From Paraburkholderia sp. CNPSo 3274 (GTDB lineage Bacteria; Pseudomonadota; Gammaproteobacteria; Burkholderiales; Burkholderiaceae): a stretch of 64,000 nt of DNA. The translations under genes and the position numbers were made by a program. Below are positions 31,371 through 39,942 of the stretch, piece by piece (within the stretch, counting starts at the first letter, position 1; every line of letters begins with the position of its first letter). The notes beneath the pieces were generated by a model that saw only the letters and a program-made list of their open reading frames with translations, had not been told where the DNA came from and ran no database searches. The stretch lies in assembly GCF_024206475.1 (NCBI RefSeq), contig NZ_JAMBPR010000017.1:1-64000 (forward strand), written 5' to 3'.

Positions 31371-32540
31371 TTATTCGCCCTGCAGCTTCCACTTGTTGTT
31401 GACGATCTCGACGATCACGCGCGCGCGCTGGTCGAGTCCCGCATGATCCGTCGCGCTCATGTTGAAGATGCCGTGCGCGCCCGCCACGTCCTGCGAGCTT
31501 TCGAGCGCGGCGCGCAGCGCCACACGGAATGCCTCGGTGCCAGGCTGCCCCGCCTTCAGCGCGACAGGAATCGCGCGCTGGAGCAACTGGCCGGCGTCCC
31601 ACGCATGACCGCCGAAGGTCGCCACCGTGCCAACGCCATAGGCCTTCTCATAGGCCGACTTGTAGGCCAGCGCCGACTTCTTCACAGGGTTCGAATCGGG
31701 CAACTGATCGGCCACGAGAATCGGGCCTGCGGGCAGCAGCTCGCCTTCGCAATCCTTGCCGCAGACGCGCAGGAAGTCGTTATTCGCCACGCCGTGCGTC
31801 TGATAGACCTTGCCCTTGAAGCCGCGATCCTTGAGCGTGGTCGCAGGCAGCGCCGCAGGCGTACCCGAACCGGCGATCAGAATCGCATCGGGGTTCGCCG
31901 ACATCAGCTTGAGCGCCTGGCCCGTCACCGACGAGTCGGTGCGGTTATAGCGCTCGCTCGCCACGATCTTGAGGTTGTGCTTCGCGGCTGCGCTGGTGAA
32001 TTCCTTGAGCCAGCTGTCGCCGTAGGCGTCGGTGAAGCCGATGAAGCCCACCGTCTTCACGCCTTGCTTCTCCATGTAGCTCGCGAGCGCGTCGGCCATC
32101 AGGCTGTCGTTCTGCGGCGTCTTGAAGGCCCACTGACGCTTCGCGTCGATCGGCTCGACGATCGCGGCGGATGCGGCGAGCGAGATCATCGGCGTCTTGC
32201 CCTGCGCAACGACGTCGAGCATGGCGAGCGAGTTCGGCGTGACCGACGAGCCGATGATGGCGTCCACGTGGTCTTCGTCGATCAGCTTGTGCGTGTTCTG
32301 CACGGCCTTGCTCGTGTCCGAAGCGTCGTCGAGCACGATGTACTGCACGCTTTTGCCCGCGATCTCCTTGGGCAGCAGCGCGATGGTGTTCTTCTCGGGA
32401 ATACCGAGCGACGCGGCCGGCCCCGTTGCCGAGAGCGTCACGCCAATCTTCACCTGCGCGGCGGCTACGCCCGCCGTGCCCATCAGCGCCGCTGCGACTC
32501 CGGCACTAATCGAGCTCAAAACCCACTTCTTCGTTTTCAT
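31371..32540 (-). CDS. livK: Branched-chain amino acid binding protein, LivK type (copy 1)
   Basis: The 389-residue periplasmic protein has a signal peptide (residues 1 to about 28, ending VAAA-Q) and a type I binding fold (VKIGVTLSATGPAASLGIPEKN). It delivers ligand to LivH and LivM-G. GGAGACGCGC precedes the ATG. A paralogue of the same length and very similar sequence lies 308 bases upstream, so the two come from a tandem duplication. Specificity differences cannot be read here. Confidence 0.93.
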   Translation of the reverse strand: MKTKKWVLSSISAGVAAALMGTAGVAAAQVKIGVTLSATGPAASLGIPEKNTIALLPKEIAGKSVQYIVLDDASDTSKAVQNTHKLIDEDHVDAIIGSSVTPNSLAMLDVVAQGKTPMISLAASAAIVEPIDAKRQWAFKTPQNDSLMADALASYMEKQGVKTVGFIGFTDAYGDSWLKEFTSAAAKHNLKIVASERYNRTDSSVTGQALKLMSANPDAILIAGSGTPAALPATTLKDRGFKGKVYQTHGVANNDFLRVCGKDCEGELLPAGPILVADQLPDSNPVKKSALAYKSAYEKAYGVGTVATFGGHAWDAGQLLQRAIPVALKAGQPGTEAFRVALRAALESSQDVAGAHGIFNMSATDHAGLDQRARVIVEIVNNKWKLQGE

Positions 32541-32848
32541 TGCGCGTCTCCAAACGCTTGGTCTGCGTGTTTTCGATTGATCCTGCGCCGATTACTAGGA
32601 TGTTCGTAATTCGACGCTGGCCTTTGAGTGTAGTAATCGGGATCGCGCGTGTAATGCATGGTTTTCCCTGCCTGCGGCGCCGCACAAGCCGCCGCGCGTC
32701 AGGGTGCGCTCTCCGCTTTATCGACTGCTGTACTGACCTGCTGTACTGCCCTGCTCCCCTGCTGCTGCAAAACCGTTGCAACGGCAACAAAAAAGGCACC
32801 TCAAACGAGCGTGCCTTTTTCGTGTTTCGTGCGTCATTCAACCGGCAC
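32541..32848. other. Spacer between the two tandem livK genes
   Basis: 308 bases with the promoter region of copy 1 and the terminator of copy 2 at 32789-32820. No gene seen. Confidence 0.6.
32789..32820 (-). terminator. Terminator after the second binding-protein gene
   Basis: GGCAC (32795-32799) and GTGCC (32811-32815) with A and T runs on both sides give a bidirectional Rho-independent terminator. It lies 28 bases after the stop at 32849, separating this gene from copy 1. Confidence 0.8.
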
Positions 32849-34015
32849 TCAATCGCCGGCGAGTTTCCACTTGCCGCCGACGATCTCCACCATCACGCGG
32901 GCACGCTGGTCGAGACCCGCGTGGTCCGTCGAACTCATGTTGAAGATGCCGTGCGCGCCAGCCACGTCATGCGAGTTTTCAAGCGCGGCGCGCAGCGCTT
33001 TGCGGAAGGCCTTCGAGCCCGGCTGACCGGCTTTCAGCGCGGCCGGAATCGCCTGCTGGAGCAAGAGCCCCGCGTCCCACGCGTGACCGCCGAAAGTCGA
33101 GATCGAGCCTGCGCCATCGGCCTTTTCATAAGCGGCTTTATACGCAAGCGCCGATTGCTTCACGGGATTCGAATCAGGCAATTGATCGGCGACGAGCAGT
33201 GGCCCAGCGGGCAGATACGTGCCGTCGCAGTCCTTGCCGCACACGCGCAGGAAGTCGTTGTTGGCCACGCCGTGCGTCTGGTAGTACTTGCCCGCGTAGC
33301 CTCGCTCCTTGAGCGTTTTCTGCGGCAGCGCGGCCGGCGTGCCCGCACCCGCGATGAGCACCGCGTCGGGGTGCTGCGAGATCATCTTGAGCACCTGGCC
33401 CGTGACCGAGGCATCGTTACGCGCGAAGCGTTCGTTCGCGACGACCTTGATGTTCTGCTTTGCAGCGGCCGCGCTGAATTCCTTGTACCAGCTCTCGCCA
33501 TAAGCGTCTGCGAAGCCGATGAAGGCCACCGTCTTCACACCGTGCGCGGCCATATGTTGCGCGATGGCGCCGGCCATCAGCGCGTCGTTCTGCGGCGTCT
33601 TGAAAACCCACGAGCGCCTGGCATCCATCGGTTCGACGATGGAGGCCGCTGCGGCCATGGAGATCATCGGCGTGGACGTTTCCGCAGCCACGTCGATGAT
33701 GGCGAGCGAGTTGGGCACGACAGTCGAGCCGATCAAGGCGTCGACGTGATCTTCGCTCGTGAGCTTGCGCGCGTTCTTCACCGCCTGCGTGGAATCTGTG
33801 GCGTCGTCGAGCACGACGTAATCGACTTTTTGGCCCGCGATTTCCTTCGGCAGCAGCGCAACCGTGTTCTTTTCCGGAATCCCGAGCGAGGCAGCCGGCC
33901 CTGTAGCCGACAGCGTCACACCGATCTTCACATCTGCATACGCCCCGCCGGCAGTCGCCGCGAGCACCCCGGTCGCGACGCAAGCCGCCCCCATCCAACG
34001 CAAAACCAACTGCAT
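32849..34015 (-). CDS. livK: Branched-chain amino acid binding protein, LivK type (copy 2)
   Basis: The 388-residue periplasmic protein has a signal peptide (residues 1 to about 28, ending AYA-D) and long identical stretches with copy 1, for example GVTLSATGPAASLGIPEKN and YYQTHGVANNDFLRVCGKDC. The ATG at 34015 is chosen for AGGAGTGGAG just upstream. It has its own terminator, so it is made as a single-gene transcript and could feed the same permease with different ligand preference. Confidence 0.92.
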   Translation of the reverse strand: MQLVLRWMGAACVATGVLAATAGGAYADVKIGVTLSATGPAASLGIPEKNTVALLPKEIAGQKVDYVVLDDATDSTQAVKNARKLTSEDHVDALIGSTVVPNSLAIIDVAAETSTPMISMAAAASIVEPMDARRSWVFKTPQNDALMAGAIAQHMAAHGVKTVAFIGFADAYGESWYKEFSAAAAKQNIKVVANERFARNDASVTGQVLKMISQHPDAVLIAGAGTPAALPQKTLKERGYAGKYYQTHGVANNDFLRVCGKDCDGTYLPAGPLLVADQLPDSNPVKQSALAYKAAYEKADGAGSISTFGGHAWDAGLLLQQAIPAALKAGQPGSKAFRKALRAALENSHDVAGAHGIFNMSSTDHAGLDQRARVMVEIVGGKWKLAGD

Positions 34016-34405
34016 CTCCACTCCTTCGATATTCGTTTTCTTTATTGCTACGGAATTGTGGCGCACCGCGGCCGATTACCTCATAGGCAAATCGATAATC
34101 AGCTGCGGGAAATCAACGCAAAAATGCTGACCGCATGGTCGGTGATTGGCGAGTGTAGCGGTCTGCGTATTCAGATGGCAAGCGCTTTCCATCTGCTTAC
34201 AGTGAGGAGGATTGCGCGCTTACTTTGCGTAATATGCAAACGCTTGTGCAGCCGGGGAAAGCCGGCCGTACGGCCTGATTTGCGTAATTTGGGAAGGGAT
34301 AATCGGAGCGTGCGGAAGTGCCGAAAGTGCGTGAGTCGAACGCCCCCGCAGCGCACAAAAGATAATCGGCTCGCCGTTGAAAGCAGGCGCGCAGAAATAT
34401 AAAAA

Positions 34406-34436
34406 GCGCTGTTGGATTCTCATCCAACAGCGCTTC
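34406..34436 (-). terminator. Strong terminator, 280 bases downstream of livM
   Basis: AAGCGCTGTTGGA (34406-34418) pairs over 13 bases with TCCAACAGCGCTT (34424-34436). On the minus strand it is followed by TTTATATTT. The nearest upstream gene on that strand, livM, stops 280 bases away. Confidence 0.75.
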
Positions 34437-34690
34437 CTTGTCCGGGCACTTGGTGCCTCAGTTGTCTCCTCGTTCTCCACCTGCAAATTCGGTGCATCAG
34501 AACTAGGTGCAACTTTAAACTTCACCCCCCTGTGCAGCAACTAGCATTTACCCTAGTGGTGCAGTGCGGCACCGAAATGGGGCGCGGCGCCACAGATTTG
34601 TCGCACGGCGGGCCGCTGCGGCATGCCGCAGCGCGACATCTTTGCCTGGTTTTGCCAGCCGGGCCGGTGGGCGACTATTCTATCGTAGTC
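34406..34690 (-). ncRNA. Candidate minus-strand small RNA or long livM 3-prime UTR
   Basis: This segment lies between the livM stop (34717) and its terminator. It contains a perfect palindrome CGCTGCGGCATGCCGCAGCG (34614-34633) flanked by TGTCGC and GCGACA, so it would fold as RNA. It has no coding frame that I can support. It may be a 3-prime UTR-derived RNA. The 5-prime end is unknown. Confidence 0.3.
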
Positions 34691-34716
34691 CAGAGCAGTC
34701 CTGGCACGCCAGGTCG

Positions 34717-35691
34717 TCAAGCGCGCAAGGGCCGCACGCGCGCCACGATTTCGCCGACAATGCCGCGCCGGAACGCCAGCACACAGGCGATGAAGATGAT
34801 GCCCGTGACGATCGTTGTGGACTCACCGAGTGAGCGGAACCACTCCACGCCCGTCCCTCTTGCGAGCGCCGTGCCGATGTCGCCCAGCCGGTCCTCCAGC
34901 GCGACGATCAGCGTCGCGCCGAGCAGCGGCCCGAACAGCGTGCCCATGCCGCCCACGAGCGTCATGAGGATCACGAGGCCGGACATGGTCCAGTACGCGT
35001 CGCCGAGCGTTTCGAAGCCGAGTACGAGTACCTTGAGCGCGCCGGCCAGACCCGCGAGCCCCGCCGACAACACGAATGCGAGCAGCTTGAAGCGGTCGGT
35101 GTCGTAGCCGAGCGAAACCGCGCGCGGCTCGTTCTCCTTGATTGCGCCGAGCACCTGCCCGAACGGCGAATGCACGATGCGCACGATCAGACCGAACGCC
35201 AGCACCATCACGACGAGCACGACGTAGTACAGCGTGAGATCGGAATCGAGCGCAAGCACGCCGAACAGCTTGCCGCGCGGAACGCCTTGCAGACCGTCTT
35301 CGCCATGCGTGAACGGCGCCTGCAGGAACACGAAGTAGACCATCTGCGCGAGCGCGAGCGTGACCATCGAGAAGTAGATGCCCTGCCGGCGAATCGCGAA
35401 GATGCCTACCACGAGCCCGAGGACCGTGGCCACTGCCGTGCCCGCGAGCACGCCCAGCTCGGGCGTGAAACTGAGCGACTGGATCGCATAGCCGGCCGTA
35501 TAGCCCGCGCTCGCGAGAAACATCGCGTGGCCGAACGAGAGCAGGCCCGTGTAGCCGATCAGCAGGTTGAACGCCGCGGCGAACAGTGCGAAGCACAGCA
35601 CCTTCATCACGAAGAGCGGATAGGCGCCAGCGAACGGCGCGACGATCAGCCCGATCAGCAACAAACCATAGAGCGCTTTTCTTTGCATCAT
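34717..35691 (-). CDS. livM: Branched-chain-type ABC permease LivM (second transporter)
   Basis: The 324-residue inner-membrane permease has about nine helices and family motifs GYTGLLSFGHAMFLASAGYTA and GAIKENEPRAVSLGYD, the latter being the cytoplasmic loop that meets the ATPase. The ATG at 35691 overlaps the livH stop in ATGA. It is the last gene of the operon livG-livF-binding protein-livH-livM. Confidence 0.95.
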   Translation of the reverse strand: MMQRKALYGLLLIGLIVAPFAGAYPLFVMKVLCFALFAAAFNLLIGYTGLLSFGHAMFLASAGYTAGYAIQSLSFTPELGVLAGTAVATVLGLVVGIFAIRRQGIYFSMVTLALAQMVYFVFLQAPFTHGEDGLQGVPRGKLFGVLALDSDLTLYYVVLVVMVLAFGLIVRIVHSPFGQVLGAIKENEPRAVSLGYDTDRFKLLAFVLSAGLAGLAGALKVLVLGFETLGDAYWTMSGLVILMTLVGGMGTLFGPLLGATLIVALEDRLGDIGTALARGTGVEWFRSLGESTTIVTGIIFIACVLAFRRGIVGEIVARVRPLRA

Positions 35692-36572
35692 CGTTCCTTG
35701 CCGAAGAGACCAGCGGGGCGAATCAGCAGCACGATCGCCATGATTACGAACACCACGGTCGCGGAGGCCTCAGGCCAGAACACCCGCGTGAAGCCTTCGA
35801 TCACGCCGAGCATGAGGCCAGTGAGGATCGAACCCATGATCGAGCCCATGCCGCCGATCACGACCACGGCGAACACGGTGATGATCATCGGCTGGCCCAT
35901 GAGCGGCGACACCTGGATCACGGGCGCGGCGAGCACGCCCGCGAACGCCGCGAGTGCGACGCCGAAGCCGTAGGTGAGCGTGATCATGAGCGGCACGTTG
36001 ATGCCGAACGCCTCGACGAGCTTGGGGTTCTCCGTGCCCGCGCGCAGATACGCGCCGAGGCGTGTCTTTTCGATCACGAACCAGGTCGCGAAACACACGG
36101 CAAGCGAAGCCACCACCACCCATGCGCGATAGTTGGGCAAATACATGAAGCCGAGATTCGTCGCGCCGGCGAGCAGGTCGGGCACCTCATAGGGCTGCCC
36201 CGACGAGCCGTAGATCGACCGGAACACGCCCTCCACCACGAGCGTGAGACCGAAAGTGAGCAGGAGTCCGTACAGATGATCGAGCCGATAGAGCCAGCGC
36301 AGCATGGAGCGCTCGATTACGACGCCGAACAGGCCGACCACGAGTGGAGCGACAACGAGCATCACCCAGTAAGGCAGATTGAAGTACGCGAGCCCCATCC
36401 ACGTGAGCATCGCGCCCAGCATGAACAACGCGCCGTGGGCGAAGTTGATCACGTTGAGCATGCCGAAGATCACCGCAAGGCCAAGGCTCAGGATCGCGTA
36501 GAACGAGCCGTTCACGAGCCCGAGGAGCAACTGGCTCAGCATTGCCGGAAGCGGAATGCCAAAAATCGTCAT
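35688..36572 (-). CDS. livH: Branched-chain-type ABC permease LivH (second transporter)
   Basis: The 294-residue permease has the motifs SLGLAVIFGMLNVINFAHGALFMLG and RAGTENPKLVEAFGINV (ATPase-contacting loop). I prefer the ATG at 36572 (MTIFGIPLPAMLSQLLLGLV), with GGGCGG upstream; an in-frame TTG at 36608 would add 12 residues. It partners livM, which overlaps its 3-prime end by four bases. Confidence 0.92.
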   Translation of the reverse strand: MTIFGIPLPAMLSQLLLGLVNGSFYAILSLGLAVIFGMLNVINFAHGALFMLGAMLTWMGLAYFNLPYWVMLVVAPLVVGLFGVVIERSMLRWLYRLDHLYGLLLTFGLTLVVEGVFRSIYGSSGQPYEVPDLLAGATNLGFMYLPNYRAWVVVASLAVCFATWFVIEKTRLGAYLRAGTENPKLVEAFGINVPLMITLTYGFGVALAAFAGVLAAPVIQVSPLMGQPMIITVFAVVVIGGMGSIMGSILTGLMLGVIEGFTRVFWPEASATVVFVIMAIVLLIRPAGLFGKER

Positions 36573-36610
36573 GAAAGCCGCCCATTGACGCATTAACGGA
36601 TTACGCAATC

Positions 36611-36654
36611 ATGCCGCGCCCGGCGCACCAACCTCGGGGCGCCGGGCGCGGCAT
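36611..36654. promoter_or_regulatory. Long GC-rich hairpin between binding-protein and permease genes
   Basis: A perfect 16-bp stem (36611-36626 with 36639-36654) and 12-base loop lies 28 bases downstream of the binding-protein stop and just upstream of livH. It lacks a T tract. It probably causes partial termination or protects the upstream mRNA end, so that binding protein exceeds permease. Confidence 0.6.
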
Positions 36655-36681
36655 ACGACTGCGGCATTTACGCGCTCGCGC

Positions 36682-37899
36682 TTACTTCCACAGCGCGCAC
36701 TTGCTCTCCTGCTTCGTCGTATAAGCCTGCTCGCCCGGGATCGTCTGCAGCACCTTGTAGTAGTCCCACGGCTTCTTCGACTCGGACGGCTTCTTCACCT
36801 CGACGAGATACATGTCGTGGATCAGCACGCCGTCCTGGCGGATGTAGCCGCCCTTGGTATAGAAGTCGTTGACCTTCGTCTTCTTGAGTTGCTCCATGAC
36901 CTTGTCGGAATCCGTCGTACCGGCCGCCTGCACCGCCTTCAGATACGTCGTCACCGCCGAATAGTCAGCCGCCTGCAGTTCGGACGGCATCTTCTTCATC
37001 TGGTCGAAGTAGCGCTGCGCCCACTTGCGCGTGTCGTCATTCTGGTCCCAGTACCAGCCGGTCGTGAGCACGAGGCCCTGCGTGGTGTCGAGTCCGAGGC
37101 TGTGCACGTCGGGCAGGAACATCAGCAGCGCCGCGGTCTTCATCGTCTTGTTGATGCCGAATTCCTTCGCGGCCTTGATCGCGTTGACCGTGTCGCCGCC
37201 CGCGTTCGCGAGGCCGAGGATCTGCGCCTTCGAGGCTTGCGCCTGCAGCAGGAACGACGAGAAGTCCGACGCCGAGAGCGGATGGCGTACTTCGCCGAGC
37301 ACCTGTCCGCCGTTCGCCTTCACGACGTCCGCGGTGTTCTTCTCGAGCGACTTGCCGAACGCGTAGTCGGCCGTCAGGAAGAACCAGCTCTTGCCGCCCT
37401 GCTTGAGCACCGCGAGGCCCGTGCCCTTCGCGAGCGCGACCGTGTCATAGCCGTAGTGGACCGTGTACGGCGTGCACTGCTCGTTCGTCAGCGCGTCCGT
37501 GCCCGCGCCCGTGTTGAAGTACACCTTCTTCTTCTCTTGCGCGACCTGGTTCATCGCCAGCGCCGTGGCCGAGTTCGTGCCGCCGAGCAGCATGGTGAGC
37601 CCGTCACGGTCGAACCATTCGCGCGCCTTCGAAGCGGCGATGTCGGCCTTGTTCTGGTGATCGGCGTACTCGATCTGGATCGGCTTGCCGAGCACCTTGC
37701 CGCCGAAGTCCGCGACCGCCATCTTGATCGCCGTGAGGCCGCCCTGGCCGTCGTCGTCGGCGTAAAGGCCGGACATGTCGGTGATGAAGCCGATCTTTAC
37801 CGCGTCGTCGGCGGCCTGCGCGCTCCCCGCGCTGAACGCCATCGCAGCTGCCGAGGCGGCAAAGAGGCCCGCGAGCCGCGCGAACGTGGTTTTCTTCAT
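36682..37899 (-). CDS. ABC transporter periplasmic binding protein, Liv family (second transporter)
   Basis: The 405-residue product has a signal peptide (residues 1 to about 29, ending AQA-AD) and a type I binding fold (VKIGFITDMSGLYADDDGQGG). It differs clearly from the two LivK copies, so its ligand may differ; branched-chain amino acids, amides, or small organic acids are all possible. It lies inside the livG-livF-livH-livM operon beside a GMC dehydrogenase and mmsA, which suggests a ligand fed into that pathway, though this is inference. Confidence 0.9.
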   Translation of the reverse strand: MKKTTFARLAGLFAASAAAMAFSAGSAQAADDAVKIGFITDMSGLYADDDGQGGLTAIKMAVADFGGKVLGKPIQIEYADHQNKADIAASKAREWFDRDGLTMLLGGTNSATALAMNQVAQEKKKVYFNTGAGTDALTNEQCTPYTVHYGYDTVALAKGTGLAVLKQGGKSWFFLTADYAFGKSLEKNTADVVKANGGQVLGEVRHPLSASDFSSFLLQAQASKAQILGLANAGGDTVNAIKAAKEFGINKTMKTAALLMFLPDVHSLGLDTTQGLVLTTGWYWDQNDDTRKWAQRYFDQMKKMPSELQAADYSAVTTYLKAVQAAGTTDSDKVMEQLKKTKVNDFYTKGGYIRQDGVLIHDMYLVEVKKPSESKKPWDYYKVLQTIPGEQAYTTKQESKCALWK

Positions 37900-38016
37900 T
37901 GCAGTCTCCTTCCTTGGTTGCGTAATTATTCAGGAACACTCCATGAACACTGGAGGCAAAGCGATTCGCGCGGCGCTCATCTCACGCTCACGTCGCGCGC
38001 AAAACCAGACAAAATA

Positions 38017-38796
38017 TTAAACGCCCAGCAGGTCGTGCAGCACCGGCATCTTTCCCTCAAGCTCGGCCGTGCCGAAGTGCTCGACGATGCGCCCGTGCTC
38101 CATCACGTAAAAGCGGTCCGCAAGCGGCGCCGCAAAACGGAAGTTCTGCTCGACCATCACGATCGTGTAGCCGCGCGACTTCAGGGTGAGGATCATGCGC
38201 GCGAGCGTTTGAACGACCACTGGCGCGAGACCTTCGGATATCTCGTCGAGCAGCAGCAGGTTCGCGCCCGTGCGCAAGATGCGCGCGACGGCCAGCATCT
38301 GCTGCTCGCCGCCGGAAAGTCGCGTGCCCTGGCTGTTGCGCCGTTCGGCGAGATTGGGAAACATCGCGTAGATCTCGTCGAGCGACATGCCTTCGGCCAA
38401 CTCCGCCCGCTTCTCACCCTTGGCGCCGATATACGGCGGCAGGAGCAGATTTTCTTCGCACGAGAGGCTCGCGAAAATGCCGCGCTCCTCGGGGCAATAC
38501 CCCACGCCGCAGTGCGCGATGCGATAGGTGGGCATCTGGATGGTCTCGCGCCCGCCAATACGGATCGAGCCCGTGCGCCGCCCGGTGAGCCCCATGATGG
38601 CGCGCAGCGTCGTCGTGCGCCCCGCACCGTTGCGCCCGAGCAGCGTCACGACCTCGCCGCGCCCGACGGAGAGATCCACACCGTGCAGAATGTGCGACTC
38701 GCCATACCACGCCTGCAGCCCCGCAATCTCCAGTGCCTTCGCGCTCCCGGCTGCGCCGGCGGCGGCAGCCGTTTCGCGTTCGGTGACCGTATTCAT
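38017..38796 (-). CDS. livF: ABC transporter ATP-binding protein LivF (second transporter)
   Basis: The 259-residue ATPase has the P-loop GRNGAGRTTTLRAIMG, where the last Walker A lysine is replaced by Arg (GAGRTT instead of GAGKTT), the signature RLSGGEQQMLAVARIL and Walker B LLLLDEISEGL, where Ile replaces the usual Pro. The lysine replacement is unusual because this residue contacts ATP phosphates. LivG may supply the active site. Its ATG overlaps the livG stop. Confidence 0.9.
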   Translation of the reverse strand: MNTVTERETAAAAGAAGSAKALEIAGLQAWYGESHILHGVDLSVGRGEVVTLLGRNGAGRTTTLRAIMGLTGRRTGSIRIGGRETIQMPTYRIAHCGVGYCPEERGIFASLSCEENLLLPPYIGAKGEKRAELAEGMSLDEIYAMFPNLAERRNSQGTRLSGGEQQMLAVARILRTGANLLLLDEISEGLAPVVVQTLARMILTLKSRGYTIVMVEQNFRFAAPLADRFYVMEHGRIVEHFGTAELEGKMPVLHDLLGV

Positions 38797-39572
38797 GCGT
38801 GCGCCCCCGTCAGCGCCGCGTCCGCACTGCCCATATAGGCCTCGGCGACGAGCGGATTCTTCGAGACTTCGGCGTAGCTGCCTTCGGCGAGCACCTCGCC
38901 GCGCTGAAGCACGGTGATGGTGTCGGAGATGCCGGCAATCACGTTCATGTTGTGCTCGACCATGAGAATCGTGCGCCCGCTCGATACCTTCTTGATGAGC
39001 GCCGTCACGCGGTCCACGTCTTCGTGGCCCATGCCCTGGGTTGGTTCGTCGAGCAGCATCAGCTCGGGCTCCATCGCGAGCGTCGTGGCAATTTCCAGCG
39101 CGCGCTTGCGGCCATAGGCGAGCTCGACCGTGGGCACATCGGCGAAATCGGTGAGACCCACTTGCGTGAGCAGATCCATCGCGCGGTCGTTGAGCTCCGC
39201 GAGCGTGCGTTCGCTCTTCCAGAAGTGGTAGGCGGTGCCGAGCGAGCGCTGCAGCCCCACGCGCACGTTCTGGAGCGCCGTGAGGTGCGGAAACACGGCC
39301 GAAATCTGGAACGAGCGGATGATGCCGCGCCGCGCGATCTGCGCGGGCCGCTCATGCGTGATGTCGATGCCGTTGAAAACGATACGCCCCGCGCTGGGCA
39401 CGAGGAATTTGGTGAGGAGGTTGAAGCAGGTGGTCTTGCCTGCGCCGTTCGGTCCGATCAGTGCGTGGATCGAGCCGCGGCACACGCGCAGGTTCACGCC
39501 GTTCACGGCCGTGAAGCCCTTGAACTGTTTCGTGAGGTCGCGCGTCTCCAGAATCGTGTCGCCGAGAATCAT
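38793..39572 (-). CDS. livG: ABC transporter ATP-binding protein LivG (second transporter)
   Basis: The 259-residue ATPase has an intact Walker A GPNGAGKTTCFN and Walker B LMLLDEPTQGM. The expected ABC signature is replaced by ELAYGRKRALEIATTLA, which resembles the LivG-type signature. It heads the operon, with a promoter presumed in 39573-39850. It pairs with LivF. Confidence 0.93.
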   Translation of the reverse strand: MILGDTILETRDLTKQFKGFTAVNGVNLRVCRGSIHALIGPNGAGKTTCFNLLTKFLVPSAGRIVFNGIDITHERPAQIARRGIIRSFQISAVFPHLTALQNVRVGLQRSLGTAYHFWKSERTLAELNDRAMDLLTQVGLTDFADVPTVELAYGRKRALEIATTLAMEPELMLLDEPTQGMGHEDVDRVTALIKKVSSGRTILMVEHNMNVIAGISDTITVLQRGEVLAEGSYAEVSKNPLVAEAYMGSADAALTGAHA

Positions 39573-39942
39573 GTCCCCTTCCGAGCGTGGTAAGGCGTAA
39601 CACTGCAGACCGTCCGTGACTCGTGGTGCACGGTGAGGTCCGGCGCGGACGTGACGGCGCGCCTCCCGATGCGCGCAACGCGCGCCTGCCGACTATCGCG
39701 TCATTGTCTCGCCAATGATGCAGCGCAATCATTGGGATTTGCACTTAAGGGAGCGCCACAAGGACAGCAAACATTACAACCGATAGTTGACGACAGTTCG
39801 ACAAAAGATATCAGCACGTTAGAGACACGATCACCGCAAACCCGCATCTGACAGGTGTAAAAAAACACGCGCGCGGAAGCGCTTCCGCGCGCGTCCCATA
39901 TTGTTGTCGAATCGACGCTGCCTTGCGCGTCGCTCCATGCCC
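39573..39942. other. Spacer between livG and the GMC dehydrogenase gene
   Basis: 370 bases with the GMC gene terminator at 39859-39894 and the upstream region of livG. The transporter is thus probably not in the same transcript as the dehydrogenase. Confidence 0.6.
39859..39894 (-). terminator. Terminator of the mmsA-GMC dehydrogenase unit
   Basis: A perfect 28-base palindrome (39867-39894, arm ACGCGCGCGGAAGC) is followed on the minus strand by GTTTTTTT. It lies 49 bases after the GMC gene stop. Confidence 0.85.

Larger units (their letters stand above)
34016..34716. other. 701-base spacer with a minus-strand terminator
   Basis: It contains the upstream region of livK copy 2, a strong hairpin at 34406-34436, and a 20-bp palindrome at 34614-34633. 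Two small minus-strand frames have no ribosome site and end within the terminator. A short RNA is possible (see candidate). Confidence 0.5.
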
